A stretch of DNA of 64,000 nt. Origin: a bacterium. GTDB lineage: Bacteria; Desulfobacterota; Desulfocorpusculales; Desulfocorpusculum. Shown here piece after piece: positions 1 to 8,813 of this stretch. The stretch's first letter is position 1, and each line of letters begins with the position of its first letter. The notes under the pieces are model-generated. The model ran no database searches. It saw nothing but the letters and a program-made list of their open reading frames with translations, and was not told the origin of the DNA. Made by a program: the position numbers and the translations under genes. The stretch lies in assembly GCA_037481695.1 (NCBI GenBank), contig JBBFLE010000002.1, positions 266,661 to 330,660 on the forward strand, given 5' to 3'.

Positions 1-1220
1 GCAAACCCGATGGTCCCTAGAAGTCCGAAGGCAAAGGCCGTCAGGAGGTTCAGCTGGGGGGCAACCTGCCACAAAAACGCGCCTCCCATGGCCGCTAAAG
101 AGACCACCACGTCTCTGATGAGGTAGTAAAGCCCAAACATCCCGGCTTTACAATGATCCGGAGAAAGATCCATGATCAGGGCCTTGCGGGTAGGCTCTCC
201 AAATTCCTTTAATCCTCTTAAGACAAAGGCTCCCACGAGCCACTCGAAGGATTGGCTGAACATAAGCCCCAAGGGGAAAAGCGTGAAGAACAGGAAGGTT
301 ATGACCACAAAAGGCTTCTTGGTGCTCTTGTCCGCCCAATAGGCTACTGGAATGTACACCAGGACCGCTGTGGCCATCTCTATGCTGGTAAGTATCCCGA
401 ACTGGAAAGCCGAGACCGGCTCTGGGATCATCTTCATACACCATACCACCACGAAGGCATATGGGATCTGCTCGCAGAACCTGACGAGTATGTCTGTGAC
501 CAGCAGGTTTTTCATGGCAGGATTCATCAAACTAAGCAGCTTCAGGGGGTTTTTCTCACCAGAGGCAAGGTCCCCCTTGATCCCGCCTGGTCCATCTTCC
601 CCGCGGTGGTCTTCCTCTATCATTTTCTGCTGAAGGAACAAGGCCGCCACTGCCATTATCAAGGCTACCCCAAATGCCAGACGAACCCCGTCTCTTTCCC
701 CCCAGACATTTATGAACAGGCCTCCCAAGAGAGGGCCAAGGGCCATGGGGATCCGCCTTACAAGAGAGTGCATGCTCACACCCATGGTGCGCTTTTGGCT
801 TGGCAGCACCCGATAGATCAGGCTCATGGTGGCAGGAAGGGAGATGGCTGACCATGAGATGAACAAGACAGCTCCCACCAGAACCGCCTCCCAGGCAGAC
901 ACTAGGATCACAATGGAAAAACCGCACATGGCCACCAGGTTAAAGATCATCAGAGAACGCCTGATGCCGATGCGATCCGATAGATACCCTCCGGGGAAGG
1001 AATAAAGGGCCGAAAGCAGGTTGTCCATGGCCTGGAGAACTCCCACCGCCAATACTCCTCCCCCAAGAGCCAGCATGTATATGGGCAAGAAGCGCTCGGC
1101 CATGCGCTCCCCCATGCCTACCAAAACCACCATGCTCAAAACACCGATGGTGCTGCGCTTAAGGCCCAAAAAAGCTCCGATTCCCAAGAGACTGGCTCTG
1201 ATTTTCTCCCGGCCTTCCAT
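1..1220 (-). CDS. MFS transporter, 3'-partial at the window edge
   Basis: About 406 codons read from an ATG at 1220, preceded by a GGGGGGAG ribosome binding site, and run off the left edge with no stop. The product is a hydrophobic multi-span protein. Major-facilitator features include a first-helix region with MGERMAERFLPIYML and a loop with the classical A-like motif GGYLSDRIGIRR at about residues 75-86. A second such loop in the C-terminal half carries WADKSTKKP. This makes it an inner-membrane secondary transporter of about 12 helices. The substrate cannot be told; the family covers drug efflux and sugar or organic-acid carriers. It has no close neighbour on its strand, and an empty stretch separates it from 1770. 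Confidence 0.85.
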   Translation of the reverse strand, partial: MEGREKIRASLLGIGAFLGLKRSTIGVLSMVVLVGMGERMAERFLPIYMLALGGGVLAVGVLQAMDNLLSALYSFPGGYLSDRIGIRRSLMIFNLVAMCGFSIVILVSAWEAVLVGAVLFISWSAISLPATMSLIYRVLPSQKRTMGVSMHSLVRRIPMALGPLLGGLFINVWGERDGVRLAFGVALIMAVAALFLQQKMIEEDHRGEDGPGGIKGDLASGEKNPLKLLSLMNPAMKNLLVTDILVRFCEQIPYAFVVVWCMKMIPEPVSAFQFGILTSIEMATAVLVYIPVAYWADKSTKKPFVVITFLFFTLFPLGLMFSQSFEWLVGAFVLRGLKEFGEPTRKALIMDLSPDHCKAGMFGLYYLIRDVVVSLAAMGGAFLWQVAPQLNLLTAFAFGLLGTIGF

Positions 1221-1769
1221 TACTCCCCCCAGCCAAAAACACCCTCAGCCCCCTAGGCTACACATGCTTTCCAGCCAGATCAAGCTCGACCCCCCTCAAA
1301 CCAAGGACTTCTATCAACCGCTCATAAAGGCTGAAGCCTGCCTGCTCTATCCTGCATTATTCACCTATGGTGAACGATGCTTCTGGGAAATGTTCCGGCA
1401 TATGATATCTCAGCATGAACCCCGCCATCTCCGGGAAAAGCCTCAGGGCTAAAGTCCTTCTAGGGGTGGCCAGTTTGAGCACCCCAGGCCAGCCAAGAAG
1501 ATCATGTTTTCCCGGCCTCTTTTGATGAGCTTGGCCTGTGGGTCCTGGAAAGCACTGCATGTAGCCGACTGCGTGCAGGAGCCCAAATGCCAAGGCTTGG
1601 ATCCAGATGCAATTTACCGGCAAGGCTCCTCACACTGGAGGGACACTGGTAGATTCGTTTGGCGCCGGCTTCCGAGCCTTGCACACAGGGTTCGGATTTT
1701 CAGCCAGGCGCCAGGAGGCTTTAAGAGCATTGGCCCATAGTCTCAAAAACCACCCGGTCTTTCACAGTT
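1221..1769. other. Intergenic stretch without a recognisable gene
   Basis: About 550 bases between the MFS transporter start and the stop of the secreted-protein gene. Short open frames on both strands lack plausible ribosome binding sites, conserved motifs or a protein-like composition. The part near 1221-1300 should hold the promoter of the transporter, but I cannot point to clear -35/-10 boxes. Confidence 0.4.
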
Positions 1770-2339
1770 TCAATCCACCCAGGTTGGTGGATCGCCTGAA
1801 ATCTTTGGACCAAAAGTGATGACGCTCTTATAAGAGAGTTTTTTAGTCTTGTAAACGCCGTCTACATATGCACTGACCGTGCCTTTTAGGGTCACTTTGA
1901 CTTTACCTAAAGACATATTACGCTCATTTATCTTGCACTTTGAGACCTTAAAAATGGAGATATCATAGCTTAAGTCTGTAACAGTATAGCCTGCCCTTGA
2001 AGCATTTTCTTGAATCCATTCAGTTATGACCGCTAGGAACTCATTTCGATTCAATTCTGCTATAATTTTTTTACCATTTTCAATAAGAAAAGCCCCGTGG
2101 TAGTACCTAACTTTTCCGTTGTCGTTTTCATATGCCAGCAGATCAAAACTGTTGTAGAATGAGACATCCCCGTATGAAACCGACTTGTCCGTGAAATAGC
2201 CGGACACCTTCAAGGAAGGGTGATAGGTGGCTGACCATGTTCCAACTATGTCTTCCCAAGTTGCGGCGTGTAGAGGTGAGGAAATGCCAGTTACGAGACA
2301 AAAAAAAGCTGCCAACAGCACCCTGCCCGCGCGTTTCAT
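1770..2339 (-). CDS. Secreted protein of unknown function, AT-rich
   Basis: 189 residues. The ATG at 2339 is chosen because AGGAGA lies 6 bases upstream and because it opens a clean signal peptide: KR at residues 2-3, a hydrophobic core at 7-20 and a likely cleavage after SPLHA near residue 26. The mature part starts TWEDIVGTW, which resembles the opening of small beta-barrel, lipocalin-like extracytoplasmic proteins ('...GTW' start), and is rich in beta-type segments. I do not recognise a family. Base composition is clearly lower in GC than the neighbours (about 32-43% in the lines I counted). It sits next to an IS remnant, which suggests acquisition by transfer. It appears monocistronic. 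Confidence 0.65.
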   Translation of the reverse strand: MKRAGRVLLAAFFCLVTGISSPLHAATWEDIVGTWSATYHPSLKVSGYFTDKSVSYGDVSFYNSFDLLAYENDNGKVRYYHGAFLIENGKKIIAELNRNEFLAVITEWIQENASRAGYTVTDLSYDISIFKVSKCKINERNMSLGKVKVTLKGTVSAYVDGVYKTKKLSYKSVITFGPKISGDPPTWVD

Positions 2340-2414
2340 GGCTCTTCTCCTCAGTTGATTTTTTGGGCACCATAAACTCTTTTGTAGGATCAGGCAACCC
2401 AAAAAAATGTCTTG

Positions 2415-2838
2415 TGTCGTTAGCATGTGAAATGTCCGGTTGATATAGCAAGTGATGTGTCCGCTTTTTGCGGTTATGGGGGTAGGATAGGGGCTCATGG
2501 AAAGGAGGGCCTTAGGATGGAGACCTACTATTACCCCAGAGCTGCTATGGAGCGGGCCATGAAGATCCAGGAAGTGATTTTGAGGGCTATGGACGGCAGG
2601 CTTAAGTGGTATGAGGCGGCTGAGATCCTAGGGGTCTCTCATCAGCAGATGCGGTGGATCCTGCTTTTTGTGGATGCCAGTACCTGCAGGTGGATCCCTG
2701 CTTTGGATGGCATGGAGGATCTCATCGTGGTTTGGGATTATGCCACCACAGAGGTCTATTATGCCAGGCTAGTGCCCCAGGAAAGCACTCAGAGCACCAT
2801 TTGACCTGCTAATGACAGGTCTTGACGTGCTAATGACA
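2415..2838. mobile_element. Decayed insertion sequence, ISNCY-like, with both terminal repeats
   Basis: The left end TGTCGTTAGCATGTGAA (from 2415) and the reverse complement of the right end, TGTCATTAGCACGTCAA (inward from 2838), agree at 14 of 17 bases. A second copy of the right-end motif TGCTAATGACA lies at 2807-2817, just inside the outer one at 2828-2838. Between the ends is a transposase remnant (2517-2804) that has lost most of its length. The element is therefore about 424 bases, against roughly 1.4-1.7 kb for an intact member as I recall the family. No target-site duplication is obvious. Confidence 0.7.
2517..2804 (+). pseudogene. Transposase remnant with in-frame internal deletion and truncated C-terminus
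   Basis: 95 codons from an ATG with an AAAGGAGGG ribosome binding site. Residues 10-50 are the N-terminal helix-turn-helix of an ISNCY-type transposase (MKIQEVILRAMDGRLKWYEA then AEILGVSHQQMRW). The text then jumps directly into the catalytic DDE region (ILLFVDASTCRWIPALDG, then DLIVVWDYATTEVYYARL) and stops after the QESTQST segment. From memory of the family, about 100 residues are missing at the junction and the whole C-terminal half is absent. The usual DDAT motif reads DYAT. It cannot be an active transposase; any expressed product would be a short DNA-binding-like peptide. Confidence 0.72.
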
Positions 2839-2855
2839 GGGGCGCTTCTGACCGG

Positions 2856-2885
2856 TTGACAGCTTAGATCTGTTCATGATAGGGT
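2856..2885 (+). promoter_or_regulatory. Candidate sigma-70 promoter for the beta-oxidation operon
   Basis: TTGACA at 2856-2861 is followed after 18 bases by TAGGGT at 2880-2885, a perfect -35 box with a weak -10 box. It lies just outside the right end of the IS remnant and directly before the palindrome at 2895-2919, where a repressor would block it. Inference from sequence only. Confidence 0.4.
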
Positions 2886-2894
2886 GCGCAGGTT

Positions 2895-2919
2895 ACTGAA
2901 TGATGATTCAGTCATTCAA
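2895..2919. promoter_or_regulatory. Palindromic operator, FadR (TetR-family)-like
   Basis: The segment holds TGAATGA (2897-2903) and its exact reverse complement TCATTCA (2912-2918), with an interleaved palindrome CTGAAT-GATG-ATTCAG. TGAATGA/TCATTCA are the half-sites I recall for the operator of TetR-type fatty-acid degradation repressors (Bacillus FadR). Here the exact halves are 8 bases apart instead of 4, but the overlapping 18-mer TGAATGA-TGAT-TCAGTCA keeps the normal spacing with one half-site mismatch. It lies between the candidate promoter and the acyl-CoA dehydrogenase start at 3006, so it probably represses the operon in the absence of acyl-CoA. The regulator gene is not in the window. 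Confidence 0.55.
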
Positions 2920-3005
2920 GCCTGTGCAAGCCCCCGGAGGCTGGTGGGCAAGAGATTCGCGGCCTTCTTCCTAAAGAAACCTAAGAGAAAAAGGAGGGAA
3001 ACAAG

Positions 3006-4865
3006 ATGGCGAACTTACTGGTGGATGAGCAGGATGCAGCCTTTGTGCTTTTTGAACAACTGAAAGTGGAAGAGCTTTGTAAGGAACCTCTGTATGCGGA
3101 TTTCTCAAGAGACATCTTCGAGATGACCCTGCGGGAAGCCCAAAAACTGGCTGTTAACGACATCATGCCCACCAATGTTCCTGGTGACCGGGAGGGTGCC
3201 AAGAGAGACGGAGACCTGGTGGCTGTGCCAGAGGTATTCCATAAGGCTTGGAAACTTTACACCGAGGGCGGTTGGATAGCCATGAGCGAGTCCCCCGAAG
3301 TGGGGGGGCAGGGGATGCCATCGGTCTTGGGCATTGCCTGCAATGAATATTTTGTGGCTGCCAACCCCGCATTCACCACCTTCCCCGGTCTGACTCACGG
3401 GGCCGCAAGGCTCATAGAAAATTACGGAACACCAGAACAGAAAGAAAAGTACATGTTCAAGATGTTCTCAGGCCAATGGGCCGGAACCATGTGCCTCACT
3501 GAGCCCCAGGCTGGAAGTGATGTGGGAGCCCTGAAGACAAGCGCCAAGAGGAATCCCGACGGCACTTTTTCCATCACCGGCACCAAGATCTTCATCACCG
3601 ACGGCAACCATGATCTCACAGAGAACATCATCCATCCTGTGCTGGCAAGAATAGAGGGAGCCCCGGCAGGCACCAAGGGTATCTCCCTTTTCATAGTGCC
3701 CAAGATCCGGGTCAACCCCGATGGATCCTTGGGGGAACCCAATGACGTCCACGTGGGAGGCATAGAACACAAGATGGGGCTGCATGGCTCTCCTACCTGT
3801 GTGCTCAACTTCGGGGACGAGGGTCGTTGCATTGGGGAATTGCTGGGGGAAGAAAACGAAGGCATGCGCATCATGTTCCAGATGATGAACGAAGCCCGCA
3901 TAGGGGTAGGTCTCCAGGGCTTGGCCATTGCTTCCACGGCGTATCTACATGCCTTGAAGTATGCCAGGGAGAGGATTCAGGGTTCGGACATAAGGGAGTT
4001 CAGGAATCCGGAGGCTCCCAGGGTGCCCATAATAAGGCACCCCGATGTGAGACGGATGCTCATGTTCATGAAGAGCATCACAGAAGGGGTGCGGGGCATG
4101 ATCTATTTTGTGGCTTACTGCACGGATCGGGCCCGCACAGCCCAGAGCGAAGCCGAGCGAAATCGTTGGATGGGCTTTGTGGATCTGCTCACACCTGTGG
4201 TGAAGGCTTACAGCACAGACATGGGCTTCAGGGTCGTGGAGACAGCACTTCAGGTGCACGGCGGATATGGGTACATCAGAGAGTATCCCGTGGAACAGTT
4301 TCTAAGAGACATAAAGATCTCCTCCATATATGAAGGCACCAACGGCATACAGGCCTTGGACCTTGTGGCCCGCAAATTGGGCATGGGAAAAGGCATGGTC
4401 TTCATGAGCTTCCTGGGAGAGGTGAGTCAGTTCATTGAGTCTTGCAGGAATCATGAAGGCTTGGGCACCGAGATCTCCTTGCTGGAAAAAGCCAAGAATG
4501 CTGTGGCCGAGGTGGCCATGTTCTTTGCCACCAAGGCAAGGGAGGACCTGACTGTGCCGGTGCTCTACGCCTGTCCCTTCCTGGAGCTTTTCGGGGACCT
4601 TGTCATAGGCTGGCAGCTGCTTTGGCAGGCCAGCATAGCTCATGAAAGGCTTCAGAAACTGATGGCCGAAAAAGGTGTGACTGAGGAATCCAAGGCCACT
4701 TTCCTGGGGGAGAACCGGGAGGCTTCCTTTTATGCAGGAAAGATAGCCTCGGCCCGTTACTTTGCAAACACCTTTCTGACCTTGAGCCCCGCCAAGGCGC
4801 AAGTCATAAAAAACGGCGACAAGACTCCTCTGGAAATCCCAGAGACAGCCTTTTCCGCAGCCTGA
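3006..4865 (+). CDS. Acyl-CoA dehydrogenase, long form with C-terminal extension
   Basis: 619 residues from an ATG with AGGAGGGAAACAAG upstream. This is a cytoplasmic flavoenzyme for the first, FAD-dependent step of fatty-acid beta-oxidation. Visible features are the FAD/substrate loop MCLTEPQAGSDVGALKTSA, the segment TGTKIFITDGNHD, the FAD-contact helix HGGYGYIREYPVEQ and the catalytic-base motif IYEGTNGIQALDL (Glu443). The last 150 or so residues form the extra C-terminal domain seen in the long DmdC/FadE-like group; classical enzymes have about 380 residues. It is first in the operon, followed on the same strand by thiolase and hydratase/dehydrogenase genes. Chain-length preference cannot be told. 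Confidence 0.93.
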   Translation: MANLLVDEQDAAFVLFEQLKVEELCKEPLYADFSRDIFEMTLREAQKLAVNDIMPTNVPGDREGAKRDGDLVAVPEVFHKAWKLYTEGGWIAMSESPEVGGQGMPSVLGIACNEYFVAANPAFTTFPGLTHGAARLIENYGTPEQKEKYMFKMFSGQWAGTMCLTEPQAGSDVGALKTSAKRNPDGTFSITGTKIFITDGNHDLTENIIHPVLARIEGAPAGTKGISLFIVPKIRVNPDGSLGEPNDVHVGGIEHKMGLHGSPTCVLNFGDEGRCIGELLGEENEGMRIMFQMMNEARIGVGLQGLAIASTAYLHALKYARERIQGSDIREFRNPEAPRVPIIRHPDVRRMLMFMKSITEGVRGMIYFVAYCTDRARTAQSEAERNRWMGFVDLLTPVVKAYSTDMGFRVVETALQVHGGYGYIREYPVEQFLRDIKISSIYEGTNGIQALDLVARKLGMGKGMVFMSFLGEVSQFIESCRNHEGLGTEISLLEKAKNAVAEVAMFFATKAREDLTVPVLYACPFLELFGDLVIGWQLLWQASIAHERLQKLMAEKGVTEESKATFLGENREASFYAGKIASARYFANTFLTLSPAKAQVIKNGDKTPLEIPETAFSAA

Positions 4866-4892
4866 AGCGGATCATCACTCAGCTCAGGACAT

Positions 4893-4914
4893 CTTGGGGG
4901 CCAAGGCCCCCAAG
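4893..4914. terminator. Strong GC hairpin after the acyl-CoA dehydrogenase gene
   Basis: CTTGGGGGCC-AA-GGCCCCCAAG is a perfect 10-base inverted repeat 28 bases after the acyl-CoA dehydrogenase stop. There is no long T-run behind it, so it could equally be a partial terminator or an mRNA-stabilising stem within the beta-oxidation operon. Related G5C/GC5 hairpins occur at 10020 and 25423. Confidence 0.4.
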
Positions 4915-5108
4915 CCCAAGGAGTTTTGGAGTCATGCTCTTGGTGGAATCCTTAATTTTACATCCAGACCCCATGGGTCCGTGTAAGCAATCTTTCTGAA
5001 TGATGGGGGCTGAACCAGCCAAGCCCTTGCACCTCCAAGGTGCTTTGCCTTGAGGCCCTTCCAGGTGAGGACCCCGAGGCTATCGAACCCCAATGGGAGG
5101 ATCAACCC

Positions 5109-6290
5109 ATGAAAGCAAGAGATGTGGTTTTGGTGGATGCCTGCAGAACAGCTTTTGGAAGGGCAGGCGAGAAGGGTTTCTTCTGGCAGACCCGAGCGGA
5201 CGATATGGTGGTCAAGGTCATCCGGGAATTGCTTCGGAGAAACCCTCAGCTCAAACCGGATATGGTTGAGGAGAATGTGTGGGGTGCTACCACTCAGGAG
5301 AAGGATCAGGGACTGACCATAGGGCGCACCACAGCATTGCTGGCAGGACTGCCTGCAAGCACCTCTGGATGTGCTGTGGATCGGATGTGTGCAGGTGGCA
5401 TGACAGCAGTTACAACGGCTGCAGCCGAGATTGCCCTGGGGGCATGCGATGTGGCCATAGCCGGAGGGGTGGAACACATGGGTCACCACCCCATGGGGGC
5501 CACAGCAGATCCCAATCCGCGTTTCTTGGCTGAAAAGCTGGTGGATCCATCGGCCCTTGTGATGGGCTCAACTGCGGAGAATCTTTTTGACATGTTCCCG
5601 GAAATCACCAAGGAGCAGGCTGACAGGTATGCCGTGTGGAGCCAACGTAAGGCAGCCAAAGCCATCCAGGAGGGAAAGATCAAGCTCACAATAGTGCCCA
5701 TGACTGTTTACACCAAAGAGGGATGGATCGTGGCCGACAGAGACCAGCAGCCCAGGCCTGAGACCACCCTCGAAGCCCTAAGGGATCTCAAAACGCCTTT
5801 CAGGATCCAAGGCAAGGTGACTGCCGGGAACTCCTCTGGACTGAATGATGGAGCCGCAGGCTGTCTTCTGATGAGTCTGGAAAAGGCCTTGGAATTGGGG
5901 CTCAAGCCAAAGATGCGCCTGGTTTCCTTTGCCTATGCAGGCGTCAGACCAGAGGTCATGGGCCTGGGGCCCATTCCAGCCACCCACAAGGCTTTGAAAA
6001 CAGCAGGCCTTTCCATGGAGGACATGGGGATAATAGAGCTCAACGAGGCCTTTGCCGTGCAATGCATAGCCTTCATGAAAGAATTCGGTTTGAAAGAGGA
6101 AGATTCGAGGTTGAATCCCTGGGGAGGCGCCATTGCCTTTGGACATCCACTGGCAGCCTCCGGGCCTAGGTTGATGGCTCATCTGATGCATCTCTTTGCC
6201 GAGAGACCAGATGTGCGATATGGAATGACAACCATGTGTGTGGGACTGGGCCAGGGAGGAACAGTGATTTGGGAAAACCTCCAAAGATGA
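5109..6290 (+). CDS. Thiolase (acetyl-CoA C-acyltransferase), FadA-type
   Basis: 393 residues. The ATG at 5109 is chosen over an in-frame one at 5040 because GGGAGGA lies 7 bases upstream and the product then begins with the normal thiolase start RDVVLVDACRTAFGR. The enzyme cleaves 3-ketoacyl-CoA with CoA to give acetyl-CoA and a shortened acyl-CoA, the last step of each beta-oxidation turn. Catalytic residues are all present: Cys94 in DRMCAGGMTA, His346 in GHPLAASGPR and Cys377 in MTTMCVGLGQGG. The length matches the FadA family (about 390). With the 680-residue multifunctional protein 250 bases downstream it probably works as the FadA half of a FadBA-like system. Confidence 0.93.
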   Translation: MKARDVVLVDACRTAFGRAGEKGFFWQTRADDMVVKVIRELLRRNPQLKPDMVEENVWGATTQEKDQGLTIGRTTALLAGLPASTSGCAVDRMCAGGMTAVTTAAAEIALGACDVAIAGGVEHMGHHPMGATADPNPRFLAEKLVDPSALVMGSTAENLFDMFPEITKEQADRYAVWSQRKAAKAIQEGKIKLTIVPMTVYTKEGWIVADRDQQPRPETTLEALRDLKTPFRIQGKVTAGNSSGLNDGAAGCLLMSLEKALELGLKPKMRLVSFAYAGVRPEVMGLGPIPATHKALKTAGLSMEDMGIIELNEAFAVQCIAFMKEFGLKEEDSRLNPWGGAIAFGHPLAASGPRLMAHLMHLFAERPDVRYGMTTMCVGLGQGGTVIWENLQR

Positions 6291-6540
6291 CCTGGATCAT
6301 AAGCCAGTGCTAGGAATTTCCCAAGGCTTGGCCTCAAGAGCCCAGGATGCTTTGAGCTTGGCCCAACTCCAGGTCTTGGAGGAAAGAAGAGATCCTCATT
6401 TTTTGGCAAGAGTCTGCTCAGATTTAGGCAGATCTTGGAGCTAGCTGGCATGGCCAACAACTAGTCCCGGTGGGAGGACACTTCCCTTCACACAGGGACA
6501 ATGGCATAGGCCGAGTTTTCCCCAGAAAGGAGCGACAGTC

Positions 6541-8583
6541 ATGGCTGAACTGGTGACCAACTTCTATGTCAACTTGTACGACTCTCCCTGCGGCAGAATC
6601 GCTATCCTTACCATGGATAACGGTGAGGACTACCGAAAGCCCAACACCCTTGGGGCAAAGGCCCTGGAGAGCCTCAACCGTGCCCTGGACAGAATAGAGG
6701 CGGATCCCGAGGTCCGAGCCCTGATAATAACAGGAAAACCCTATATTTTTTGCGTAGGGGCAGATCTTAACGACGCAGGCAGCATCTCCAGCTATCAGCA
6801 AGCCTTGGAGGCGGGCAGACAAGGTCACGCAGCATTTAAGAGAATTCTGGAGCTTGCTTATCCCACTGTGGCCGCCATAAACGGGGCATGCATGGGCGGA
6901 GGTCTGGAAATTGCTCTCCATTGCAAGTACAGGACCATCTCTAGGGGTGTGCCTGCAGTGGCCTTCCCGGAGTGTTTCATCGGTCTGGTCCCTGGATGGG
7001 GAGGCACCCAGCTCAGCCCCAGACTGGTTGGAATGGAAAACGCCTTGCAGCTGATCATAACAAATCCCCTCAGCCAAAACAGGATGCTCAATGGCCCCCA
7101 GGCATATGATATGGGACTGGCCGACAGGCTCTTTGAGCCCGTGGAGTTCTTGGATGACACCATCAAGTTCACCATGGGTCTACTTGAGGGCACGCAGAAG
7201 GTGGAAAGAAAAAACCCAGACCCCTCAAAGGCCAAGGAAGCCCTGGAAAAGGCCCGAAGCTTCGTCTGGGAGAGAGTCAGAAGCGCACCCAAGGCTCCTT
7301 ACAAAGCACTGGAGCTTCTGGAAGGAAGCCTGCACTGGAGCCTGGATGAGGGATTCTCAAGAGAGACGGAAATCCTGGCAGAGCTTATTGTGTCTGACCA
7401 GTTCAAGGCCTCGGTCTATAGCTTCGACCTGATTCAAAGAAGGGTAAAGAAACAGGTGGGGCGGCCTGACACACAACCCGTCCCGGTGTTCAAGGTGGGC
7501 CTCATAGGCGCAGGGCTTATGGCTTCTCAATTGGCAGTGTTATTTTTGAGAAACCTTGGGGTACCTGTGGTAATGAAAGACGTAAAACAGGAATTCCTGG
7601 AAAAAGGAGTGCAGCATGTAAAAGGGGAACTGGACAGGCTGGTGCAAAAGAATCGCATGGATCGATCCAAGGCTGATTACCTCCTGAGTCTGCTCCATCC
7701 TACCCTGGATTACTCCCCATTTGCTGATTGCAGTCTGGTCCTGGAGGCGGTCTTTGAGCAGATGGAGATAAAGCAGAAGGTCTTCGGGGAGGCTGAGGAG
7801 GTGGTAGGGGACTCCTGCATTCTGGCCACCAACACCTCTTCCCTCTCGGTGACCCAGATGGCCTCCAAGCTCAAGCATCCCGAAAGGCTCGTGGGCATTC
7901 ATTTCTTCAATCCTGTGGGTGTGATGCCCCTGGTGGAGGTTATAAGGGCCGCTCAAACCTCGGATATGGCCTTGGCCACGGCCTTCGAGCTGTGCAAGAG
8001 GCTTAGGAAAAGTGCGGTCCTGGTGAAGGACTCCCCTGGTTTTCTGGTCAACAGGCTTCTTACGGCCTGGACCGGAGTGGCAATCAAAGCCGCTGACGAA
8101 GGCAGCTCCTTCATTGAAGTTGATGAGGCTATCAGGTCCTTGGGCATGCCCATGGGGCCTTTCACTCTTATGGGACTTGTAGGCCCAGCAGTGGGGCTTC
8201 ATGTGAACCGGGTGATGCATGAGGCCTTTCCAGATCGTTTTCCCGTTAGCCAGAATCTTGTGCGTTTGGTGGAGGCAGGCAAGAAGTCTTTTTACACCCT
8301 AACAGAAAAGGGTTTCGGCGAAGATCCCGAGGTGGTGGCTCTGTGGCAAAGAAAGGATCCCCCTGTGAAACGCTCACGGGAGCAAATACTGGATGAAACC
8401 CTGGAGGTGCTCTGCAGGGAATGCCATCTAATTCTTGAGGAAGGGGTAGTAGCCAGCCCAAAGGATATTGACACTGGAATGATCCTGGGGGCAGGTTGGC
8501 CCTTTTTCTTGGGAGGAATCACCATGCACCTGGATCAGGCTGGCGTAAGCAAGAAAGTCTTGGGTAGGAACTTCCACGTCTAA
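6541..8583 (+). CDS. Enoyl-CoA hydratase / 3-hydroxyacyl-CoA dehydrogenase fusion (FadJ/FadB-like)
   Basis: 680 residues, ATG behind AGGAGCGACAGTC. The N-terminal half is a crotonase-fold hydratase with oxyanion-hole segments CVGADLND (about residues 71-78) and ACMGGGLEIAL. Both catalytic glutamates are visible, Glu123 (GGGLE) and Glu144 (FPE). The C-terminal half is the NAD-dependent dehydrogenase: Rossmann motif GLIGAGLMASQ near 321, NTSSLSVTQMA, and the His454/Glu466 dyad in GIHFFNPVGVMPLVE, spaced 12 apart as in FadB (His450/Glu462). KDSPGFLVNRLL follows. It is slightly shorter than FadB/FadJ (715-729). It carries out steps two and three of beta-oxidation and ends the operon begun at 3006. 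Confidence 0.92.
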   Translation: MAELVTNFYVNLYDSPCGRIAILTMDNGEDYRKPNTLGAKALESLNRALDRIEADPEVRALIITGKPYIFCVGADLNDAGSISSYQQALEAGRQGHAAFKRILELAYPTVAAINGACMGGGLEIALHCKYRTISRGVPAVAFPECFIGLVPGWGGTQLSPRLVGMENALQLIITNPLSQNRMLNGPQAYDMGLADRLFEPVEFLDDTIKFTMGLLEGTQKVERKNPDPSKAKEALEKARSFVWERVRSAPKAPYKALELLEGSLHWSLDEGFSRETEILAELIVSDQFKASVYSFDLIQRRVKKQVGRPDTQPVPVFKVGLIGAGLMASQLAVLFLRNLGVPVVMKDVKQEFLEKGVQHVKGELDRLVQKNRMDRSKADYLLSLLHPTLDYSPFADCSLVLEAVFEQMEIKQKVFGEAEEVVGDSCILATNTSSLSVTQMASKLKHPERLVGIHFFNPVGVMPLVEVIRAAQTSDMALATAFELCKRLRKSAVLVKDSPGFLVNRLLTAWTGVAIKAADEGSSFIEVDEAIRSLGMPMGPFTLMGLVGPAVGLHVNRVMHEAFPDRFPVSQNLVRLVEAGKKSFYTLTEKGFGEDPEVVALWQRKDPPVKRSREQILDETLEVLCRECHLILEEGVVASPKDIDTGMILGAGWPFFLGGITMHLDQAGVSKKVLGRNFHV

Positions 8584-8813
8584 GGCGCGGGCGGTGGGGA
8601 GGTGATAAACAGAAGAAGCTGAGCTAAACTTTAAAAAGATGTTTCAAGCCTCATGTGCAAGCTCATCTTTTGAGAGATGTTTTGGAAATGATCCCTTTTG
8701 CATGCGGGCTGACTCCTTGGAGACACGGCCGGATTCAGCCCCAATTGCTTATTCTGGATTATGGTCCATTTGCTTGGGGGCAGGAACAATAACGGCTGAT
8801 TCTAGGGGGATCC

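Noticed and set aside
4893-4914. Firm assignment of the hairpin as a rho-independent terminator
   Set aside because: There is no U-run and the next gene in the same pathway continues on the same strand, so it is listed only as a low-confidence hairpin.
5040-5108. Longer N-terminus for the thiolase
   Set aside because: The extra 23 residues are not thiolase-like, and the downstream ATG at 5109 has a proper GGGAGGA site.
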